DNA of 64,000 nucleotides from Anthopleura xanthogrammica (Eukaryota; Cnidaria; Anthozoa; Actiniaria; Actiniidae): NCBI GenBank assembly GCA_964019055.1, contig OZ025222.1, positions 8,231,029 to 8,295,028 of the forward strand, read 5' to 3'. Shown piece by piece: positions 56,431 to 64,000 of this stretch (position 1 is its first letter; each line of letters starts with the position of its first letter). The notes under the pieces were generated by a model. It saw only the letters and a program-made list of their open reading frames with translations, ran no database searches and was not told where the DNA came from. The position numbers and the translations under genes were made by a program.

Positions 56431-58005
56431 GAAGTGCTGTAAAGGGTTCTATAGCGATTCTTGTAGGTCATGGAGAGAAAGCAAACATTGCTATTTCGAG
56501 AAGGAATAAATCCCTTGCATTATGTCAAAAGCAGCTCAATTTGGAGGGCAAAAACAATGGGTTCCCATTCTCAGGAGTTTGGAATTCTATTTTGGTCTAT
56601 TTTAGGTATTGATAGGAATCTTACAAAATTTTCTTCGATATAAAATAAACAATTCTCCTGAAGCAAATCGAAAGTTACTACTCAGTCTGGCAGGCTTAAA
56701 CACGCACAAACATATACCATGGTCATACAGTAAGGTCACTACCCAAAATAGATTTTCTCTACGCGTGGCTCGCTAAAGCTTACATTCACCAGACATGCCC
56801 AAACACGTCTACAAGTTAATCGTTTCTATATATCGTAAATGATGAATAAAAAGGACTGGAAAATATAGAAATATAGAAATAATCAGAAATAGGGTGTTTT
56901 TATGATTTGCTATTCTTGTAAAGAAACGTTTCATTTTTTTTTATCTACTTCAGGTGACGTATTATCTTAATGTGCATACACAAGACTAATAAGATGTGCA
57001 GAAACAAGTTGATCTTTCCAGCCAATGACGTGTCTGACCTCTTTAGGGGGTTTTCTTGGATAAGCAATGAGGAAAACCAAATGCTTCATAGAAAGAATAG
57101 TTATGCTTCAGTTTTCTTGGAACAAGCTTAAGTAAAAACCCTAAATTCACGTAGAGACCGCTTCCAAAAAGTTCTGGGATTTTAATGAAAGGTAAGAACA
57201 AAGCTATGTAATACAATAATACAAACCATGATTCATAAAAGTTTTAGAAGTAGTGAACTTTTAATAGTACTTTATCAGCGTGCCGTTGTATCCGGCTAAC
57301 TTTTGAAGAATCAATAATGAGCAGAAATTACGCAATTTTGAATCTTAATTTTAAGACAAGCACAATGAAATTATGATTTTTATTCAAGACAGCCGGTTAT
57401 CCAATATATCTTTTAGTTTCCTTGTTTGTTAATTACTTATAATTAAGCAATAATTTTCATTGGTAATAATTTTATTGACATAAGCAGATTCTTTCATGTC
57501 TTCAGTTTACTTTACTTAACTATAAATAATATAATATTTAAGAAGTATCATGTATGGCAGATGTCTTCACTGTCTTCAAGAGAGTCTCGAATTCGCTGTC
57601 TTTTGGGAAACAATGATGATTAAAAAATTATTTAGATATATAGCCATCTAGTTTATAATAACTGCTAAACTTTTATACTCATTATACAGCTAATACAATT
57701 TTACAACAGTTCAGCATCCCGCAGTGCTCACCTTTTTGCCAGAAGCTCTATATTAGTTGCTATAAGTTATATATATATATATATATTTTTTTTTTTTTTG
57801 ATAATACCATACGTTATGAAAATCGAGGTATTTTAAATCTAATTTGATGGCTATAGTAAAGTTTGAGGGATTTTGTTTTGTTTTATTAGAAGTTATTTGC
57901 AATCAATTAACAATTACATAATTGCGAAAGGTTAGCTTAATCCAATCAGATTAGGAGTTTTTTTTTCGTGTACGTATAAATGTATAAAAGCACAATTAGA
58001 CCACA
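56431..58005. other. No gene seen
   Basis: AT-rich. A (TA)n(T)n run lies at 57764-57800. Confidence 0.5.
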
Positions 58006-58011
58006 ATATAA

Positions 58012-58392
58012 TTACTGCATAATACAAGCAGCAGCCACACGACATATGGAAAGTTGTTTGTGACCTTTAGAGCGTCCGTTGATTAAAACTGAGTTGAGTT
58101 TCAAGGGTATATACCCTTGAAAGCGATAGCATGTGTAGCGGCGCTTTGGGGGAGGGGGAAAATGTGAAATACGAGGAATGTGGGGTCTGACGACATAGCA
58201 GGCGCTCCTTTGTGTTTCCTCCTCCCCAGTCCCCCTTCCCTTTCTCCTGTTGTTTTTGAAGTCGAAATCAGTAGTTATTTGTCTGAACAGCAATTGGGCT
58301 GTGTCACGCGTCACGCACGTCAAACAACAAACGGATATACTTACAGATACAATTAATAACAAATTTATAACTACTAATGATTTATTTGTCAT
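58012..58392 (-). CDS. Candidate small secreted cysteine-containing protein
   Basis: A single-exon frame of 126 codons. Residues 1-25 form a plausible signal peptide (hydrophobic VVINLLLIVSVSISVCCL). A basic NNRRKGRG near residue 50 could be a propeptide cleavage site, leaving a C-terminal part of about 65 residues with four cysteines, proline-rich in its middle and basic overall. This layout is common among secreted defence or venom peptides of cnidarians, but I recognise no family and see no homologue. The frame could be chance. Only the signal-like start, the cysteine spacing and the length support it. Confidence 0.3.
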   Translation of the reverse strand: MTNKSLVVINLLLIVSVSISVCCLTCVTRDTAQLLFRQITTDFDFKNNRRKGRGTGEEETQRSACYVVRPHIPRISHFPPPPKRRYTCYRFQGYIPLKLNSVLINGRSKGHKQLSICRVAAACIMQ

Positions 58393-58532
58393 AATATGAT
58401 TTCCATGGCTGTCTGAACTTCAATGATAACTTGCAGTATCAAGTTTTGATTTTTCAACACCGCTCACTGGGCCATTAATAAAAGTTAGTGAAGTGAGATC
58501 CATGTATAGACCCCTCTGCAGAACGACTGAAT

Positions 58533-58612
58533 GCAGCTCAATTTGGAGGACAAACAATAGGTTCCAATTCTCTGGAGATTAAATTTCTTTTTGTTTGTCC
58601 TCAAAATTAAGG
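58533..58612. repeat. Short foldback repeat
   Basis: The sequence gctcaatttggaggacaaac pairs with tttgtttgtcctcaaaatta. Same family as the repeats at 56200-56430. Confidence 0.6.
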
Positions 58613-59222
58613 TGTGTGGTCTAGCTTCGGTACAAACAACCCCATATAAGGCATGGCGAAAGAAATATGTTTCTACCGGAGCTAGAACACCATGTATCCT
58701 AGTTTTCGAATTTAGGAAAGGTCTTTACAACCGTCTGAAGTATAATGGTTTGGTTTTCCAACACGTTCACTGATCCATTAATAAAAGTCATTGGAGTGTA
58801 ATTCATGTATAGTATACGTATTTTCTGTAGTATGACTAAACTAATGCAACCAGAAAATCTGCCAATATCAAAAATTAATACAGTAGTTTATTTATACCAA
58901 AGACATTACAATTTAAAAATGTACAATTCAAAAATTACGGTTTCATTACTTTTATGATAAAAAAGGGGTTATTCAAAACCACTTATTGCAGGAGTGGTGT
59001 ATTTTTTTGCCTCATATTGTGACACATTTAACGTACAAAACTGCACTGTATGAATGAATTTTGTACTAAACTAATTGAATTTAGTACTATTGGGGAGCCA
59101 GACCATCTTAAAATATTTTTCAAAGACATCCATATGAATACAATATTGGTCTATGGGTTGGTAGATTTCCCCCCGAATTTCGGCAGACTCCACATGCTGA
59201 AACTAAGTTCTAAACTAAACTA
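58613..59222. other. No gene seen
   Basis: AT-rich; nothing recognised. Confidence 0.45.
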
Positions 59223-59460
59223 AAGGCTAGTTCACACTTGACATAAGCATTAGAATAGACATAAGCATAAGAATTGTTATGTTGTGCCGGTTCACACTTG
59301 AATTTTTCGACATTAGCATAAGAATATGAAAATGGAAACATTTCCATTTTCACATGCTTATGCTTATTCTTATGCTTATGTCGAAAAAGTCAATGTGTGA
59401 TGAACCGGCACAGCATAACAATTATTATGCTTATGTCTATGCTTATGTCTACGCAATGTT
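59223..59460. mobile_element. Foldback MITE with nested cataagca repeats
   Basis: The left aggctagttcacacttgaca and repeated cataagcat motifs pair with tatgcttatgtctatgctta at the right; an inner gaaaatggaaa/tttccattttc closes the hairpin. Confidence 0.82.
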
Positions 59461-59639
59461 GTTTAAATAGCACAAAATGTTGGCCATGAGAGAGTAAACG
59501 ATCACCGCATGAAAACGTACTAAAGTTCATTAGTGCAAAATCCTTTTCTTTATTAAAAATATATCTATATTTTATAGCAGTACTGCACAATAAAGAGAAA
59601 TTACATTACATTTATAACAGCCCTTCTAAATCGAATGAG

Positions 59640-59725
59640 AATTTAGAAGTTGATTTTGGTGGAACTCGAATCTGGTTCGCATTAGTGACATGAGAGGCGC
59701 TACGCCACCCATGCTTACTCCAATA
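59640..59725 (-). mobile_element. tRNA-like SINE head
   Basis: On the minus strand gggtggcgtagcgcctctca with gattcgagttccacc resembles a tRNA with degenerate A and B boxes. An old SINE. Confidence 0.5.
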
Positions 59726-60012
59726 AGTTCATCTAATACTATACATTTTTCTTTCAAAAGTAAAACGATAGTTGTGGTACCTAATTCATCCGTGTTCCAT
59801 AGTTTAATTATATGGTGTCATATACAATAAAGTTAATTCCGTAGTTGTAAACGCTTGATATCAACGTCCACGAGACCAAATTTAGTTGTTTACTAACGTC
59901 AGATGTACGATATAGTGTACATTACTAACACGTGGACTTTTAGTACTAAGGTTGTTGTCCATCTTCTGGAGTTACAATCACATTTTAGTACATTTCTTTG
60001 TCCTGTGTCTCG

Positions 60013-60203
60013 TCAGTTGAGTGAGTAATGTGATCGTCCGGGTGAGTGTTGTCTTGAGAAAGACTGTTGTTGGTGGAGACTGACGTTTTGGCAACGTACC
60101 TGAGCGGAAGTCATCTTCAGAGTACAGTGGTGAATGAAAGACAATTTTTAGGCTTCTCTGATCTAAAAATATCAAAAAAATCACATTACTCACTCAACTA
60201 CTA
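60013..60203. mobile_element. Foldback element, arms only partly conserved
   Basis: The sequence agttgagtgagtaatgtgat pairs with atcacattactcactcaact. The 190-bp interior includes gatctaaaaatatc, repeated at 60414. Confidence 0.65.
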
Positions 60204-60204
60204 C

Positions 60205-61429
60205 TACTGGGTTCAAACCATTTACTCTCTTTCCTGAATCTCTTCTCTTTCTTCTATAATAAGAAGCTACTCTTAATCTCTATTGCATGTTTGGGTTTTC
60301 ATCACTGCACAACATAGGAGCATGGCATTACCAACTTTCACTTTCGCCGCTGTAACAGCCTAAAAAGAATGTAAACTTTTCTTTGCATTTTCTTCATATT
60401 TCTTGGCTTCTCTAATCTAAAAATAACATTACTTCCATGATAAAAGCCAAGAATACATATATTGATGTTATTAGTGTTCGGGTTTTTGTTGTTTACATAA
60501 AAAACGTGGAGTCTGTTTAAGACTTGTGTCCACAGAGTTATACCTCATTCACACCGAACCTTTACAGTGAGGGCACTCGAAGCATGAACACTTTATACTG
60601 CTTCAAACCTTCTGAAAATGAAGCAGTGAACTCAAATAATCACACTGTTCAAAATAAATCATATTTCCAATCGATTCACGGTTCGAGTGTTCTCACTGTA
60701 AACATGTTTAGAGGTTGTTTAGTTGAACTAGTGTCCTTCCATCAGTCTGTACGCATACCTTAAGAATTTTCAAACCTTCTTTAACTAAACTACTTTGGGG
60801 ATGTAGTTTTAACCACCCTGTACAAAGATGGCAGCCAAATGACGAAGGGAATGCGATAAATAAATTGATAAATACCAAGGTTAGTTGGTGTGAATGGGGT
60901 TTTAGTCTACTATAATGGATAACTGCCTGAGAAATCACTAATAAAGATTAAAGCTGGGATTGGAGTTAATAATTTTGTGATCAATTAGAGTAGGTTTCGT
61001 ATTCAAACGACAGTACATGGCACGAGCTGGACGATATCTTTTGAATAAAAAAAACACTCGGAGATCGCGTCTAATGCCGTGTGAAGATGCCCAGACATCT
61101 TCACATGCTGAACACCATTTTTTCACAGGACATTCAAAATTCTTGCTATATAAAAAGCAAGGAAAAAACTCTGCTGCAGCGTTCTTTGAAGAAAGTTGAA
61201 ATTAATGGGTTTTTCGTTCGCAGTTTAATGACCATCCGGCTCGGCCTCATGTTGCTGGGTTTCAGGCCTGTTTCCTTCATGAACTCGCTAGCCGCTTTGC
61301 ACATACTACATCTCTACATGACATTTTTAACATTAACTATCGAACATGTTTTTTTGCAACTAAAACATCAAATCCTACAGTAAAAGAAAAACGAAAATGC
61401 AAACTTGGTTGTTAATAAGCTCAAATGTA
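60205..61429. other. No gene confirmed
   Basis: Short plus-strand frames at 60524-60763 and 61017-61383 are open but lack convincing splice signals or motifs. The motif atcaattagagtag occurs at both 60980 and 61970, suggesting a local duplication. Confidence 0.4.
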
Positions 61430-61560
61430 TCACTCTGTAATGAGTATCGGCAACCGCCATTTTGATTTTGCTCAACAACAAGCTTATCTTTGTTCGAGTC
61501 TTAAGCAAAACGTAGAGAATTAACAGGCCAAAAAAAAAAATGATAAAGAAAGATCCAATT
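61430..61560 (+). pseudogene. Damaged fifth copy of the gene-start module
   Basis: CGCCATTTTG at 61455-61464 and ATG at 61540-61542 followed by ATAAAGAAAGATCC have the spacing (85 bp) and sequence of the other copies, but the donor GT has become AT. No matching microexon was found about 220 bp downstream. Probably inactive. Confidence 0.5.
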
Positions 61561-62482
61561 TTTATCTTTCACAAGCCATAGAGTTCATGCTAAGAGACTC
61601 ATTATTGAATAATTTAGTTAACGAATTGACTTTGGACAGAGCATTCTTGAACAAAATCCCTCGCTTGAAAGACAATCTTGTAAACATTGGAAATGTAAAA
61701 TTACTAACTTTCACTTTCGTCATGACAGCTTAGAGCGAGAGAATTGACCAATCTTTTCTTGTTATTTTTGCAAAGGTTTTCTCTTACAAATTATGACAGG
61801 AGAAAACCATTCCCAAAAGCAAAAAAATATTTAGTATTCTTTTGATGGTTTAAACAAAAGCCCCAGATCTGTTCGAGGGAATAACATGGCTTCAAAGAAC
61901 AGTGCACCAATACACAAACGTTGCATGACAAATCGCTCTACCGATCGAAGAATTTTGAATGATAATTCTATCAATTAGAGTAGTTTTCGAATGATTGTGA
62001 AAATGTCCGAGATTGGTGATATTATTCAAAGCAAAACAGCGTCTGAGATAGTGGCTCGTCCAGTGAAATTGCTTGGACATTGCCTTTACACGGAACGTCA
62101 TGTCCATTCCAAATATATTTTGCCTAAATTCGAAATTTCCTCATATCAAAAGCAAGCAGCACCTCTTTTCTTAATGTGGTGTGCAGAGAATTTTGAGTTT
62201 TGAGAGAGGTTCATTTTATAATTTTTAATATGTTAATGGTTTACTGACCCCATAGGTTATTCATTGGTTTCCTTTTTCCTTCCTGTGCTTACCTCTGTAA
62301 GTCATATAATTCATGCTCTCCCTTGGAACATTAAATATAAAGCACGCTTTAAATACAACAAAAACAACGACAATAACCCAAACAGAAGAAGAAGGAAAAC
62401 AAATTATTTTACAATTATTTACTGGAGGAAATTTGAATATAAATGCGCATGCGTAAGCTTGCGTAGACTTTTACGCCAAATA

Positions 62483-62492
62483 CGCCATTTTG
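62483..62492 (+). promoter_or_regulatory. CGCCATTTTG promoter-like box, copy 4
   Basis: Ninety-three bp upstream of the split ATG, exactly as in copy 1, although the two loci are in opposite orientation and otherwise diverged. Confidence 0.4.
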
Positions 62493-62575
62493 AGCTACTC
62501 GTTCTTAAGAATACGGAGGACATCAGTCAACATTCCTGTTAGAGTTCAGGTTACCAAACAGTTTAATCGCACAGA

Positions 62576-62832
62576 ATGGTAAAGAAAGACCCAAATTCTA
62601 TTTTATGAGAGCCAATTCGTGTTAAGAAAATCGGGGTTAAAGCATTAATTTAACACATATATTTAACACGTTATTTAACACATTGAGCTTGGAAACTTGG
62701 CTCCCTCATTGTCTTGATTGGCATGCAGTTGTTCTAGCTTTATTGCCAGATTGCAGGTTCTTTATTCACTTATCATGTTTTTATCTACAGCAATCTAGCA
62801 ACGGCAGAAATGAAAATGAAAGATTTGAACAG
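62576..62832 (+). CDS. 5' end of paralogous gene, copy 4: split start codon plus microexon
   Basis: ATG (62576-62578) abuts the donor GTAAAG. A 212-nt intron ending TTATCTACAG leads to a 42-nt exon (62791-62832) coding QSSNGRNENERFEQ, phase 0, then GTAAAG. The exon is seven codons shorter than copies 1 and 2 but keeps frame and ends with the same F/E-Q|GTAAA border. Further exons would lie beyond the window or were not recognised. Product unknown. Confidence 0.5.
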
Positions 62833-64000
62833 GTAAAGTTTCAAAATACAAACCATATTTTTTCATAGCAAGCCTCACACTTCCTAATTCCTTCATCGAA
62901 TGCAGTTTTTACTTAATATCATAAAAGTCATATTATCTGTAATATTCTTAGCTGCTACTATCTCTACCTATATCAGAGAAAAATATAGCTAGTTTGATGC
63001 AAAATATCGTAACGTTTCTGTGGCTTACCGCCTGCTTCTGTCAGGTATTTCCCGAGCACATGTTTCGGCTACGAACAGTCTTTAGGGAAGCTTAGTATTT
63101 GAAGAGTAAATTTCTTCTTCTAAATTTCCTCTCATGTTTCGAAAAAAACTAGTTTTGCAAATAGCCAGTGTTTTGAATTTAAAAAAAATGAGAATGTTTT
63201 AGTGAAATTGAAATATTTTGCCGAACTTTTTGACACACGAAGCGTGTTCCAAAATGGCAGACCATTCATCTTTCTTTACCTATCCCTTAAGACTTTAAAC
63301 TTTTAATAATATTTAAGGTTTTCCTTATTTGAACATACGTTGTCATAATTATATTTATTATATAACTATAAAGATTGAAATATTAGGGTTTCTCGTGGTT
63401 GATCTAGTGTTGCATAAAAACGCAATAGGTGTAGCGAAGGAATTGCCCCTTGCGAACAATTCTCGTGATAAAGTCTAGCTAGTCCAGCTATGTTTCTAGC
63501 TTTCTTAATTATCTTTTTAAAATTCAATGTAATAATATTAGTATATATATTTTTTTTCACGTCTGGGTTGAAGCAATGAATGTTTGCTGCTTGGTTTTCT
63601 AATCATAGTTAAGTCTTCATTCTTCAGCTTCATTAGGTAATGGGCTGAAAGACATCACCTTAACTTTGGAATTTTGAGCTCTATTTCTGTCGGAGAAAAA
63701 AAATATTTTCAATTTTTAGACTCTAGAAAACCAATACATAGTTTTTGAGCCGTTCGTAGTGAAAATAGACTATTTAGAGCAAAAATAATAACTCGAAAAG
63801 TGTTCTATTTGTCGAGAACTGTATATATGCAAATGACATCGCGAATTTTTGTTTAAACTCTAGTCTCAGACTAATATTTTTCAGCCCGTATATTGTTCAT
63901 AGCTATTATATTTTATAATTTCATTTTGTACGGAATAACAATTCAGGTAAGAATCCAGTTTAAAAGTTAAAAGTTTTACGTGCAATAAAAAAGCTAATAT
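62833..64000. other. No exon confirmed (downstream of copy 4)
   Basis: If copy 4 is a gene this is its second intron and beyond. AT-rich sequence with nothing recognised. Confidence 0.4.

Overview
The window is metazoan nuclear DNA, most likely from an anthozoan cnidarian (coral or sea anemone). The evidence is an AT-rich sequence, GT-AG introns of a few hundred to a few thousand bases, very many short foldback DNA transposons, several tRNA-headed SINEs of a kind I associate with anthozoans, a Penelope-like retroelement, a THAP-DDE plus YqaJ transposon, and a Toll/IL-1-receptor-type (TIR) gene. There are no bacterial genes, operons, CRISPR arrays or rRNAs. The phylum call is inference; I could not search any database. 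Exon models were built by eye from splice sites and phase.

Host genes. (1) 3579-7848 (+): five consecutive exons in matching phase encode an HMG-box-like protein with an unrecognised C-terminal region; its 5' exon(s) were not found. (2) 15023-27746 (+): seven exons in matching phase encode the end of an extracellular fibronectin-III-like module, one membrane helix and a TIR domain ending in a stop codon. (3) Four paralogous gene starts, at 1933-2220 (-), 33070-33358 (-), 39772-40056 (-) and 62576-62832 (+), share an unusual design: a CGCCAT promoter-like box about 90 bp before an ATG that sits directly on a splice donor (ATG|GTAAAG), an intron of 212-221 bp, and a phase-0 microexon of 42-63 nt. 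A fifth, damaged copy lies near 61455-61560. (4) 37253-37473 (+) looks like a lone terminal exon. (5) 58012-58392 (-) is a possible small secreted cysteine-containing protein.

Segmental duplications. The gene starts lie in a duplicated block X (1-2330, 31311-33480, 38800-40150, and a diverged inverted copy at 61430-62880), followed in three cases by block Y (2408-2990, weakly 36960-37220, and 42176-43230). Transposons have since inserted between and within the copies. One copy of Y is an empty site for a TTAA-flanked element in another copy.

Mobile DNA. 33669-34849 is a DNA transposon with a 5-bp target duplication; its right end was hit by a 5'-truncated Penelope-like element (34857-36896, reverse transcriptase plus GIY-YIG, 15-bp target duplication, hammerhead-like motif). 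44559-53129 is a nested composite: an outer element with 992-bp near-identical inverted arms, inside it an ISL2EU/IS4EU-type transposon (45708-50246) carrying a SAP-SWIM-YqaJ protein gene and a THAP-DDE transposase gene, plus at least three small foldback elements; a further small element sits on its left edge. Both ISL2EU genes carry one inactivating lesion each. Other elements with clear target duplications are at 3929-5226 (9 bp), 11033-11826 (10 bp), 12704-13015 (8 bp), 23099-24847 (9 bp), 27930-28047 (TTA), 42273-42915 (TTAA) and 44170-44555 (TAA). The roughly 6-kb last intron of the TIR gene is a transposon nest bounded by large inverted arms.

The remainder is microsatellite, SINE remnants and AT-rich sequence in which I see nothing specific.
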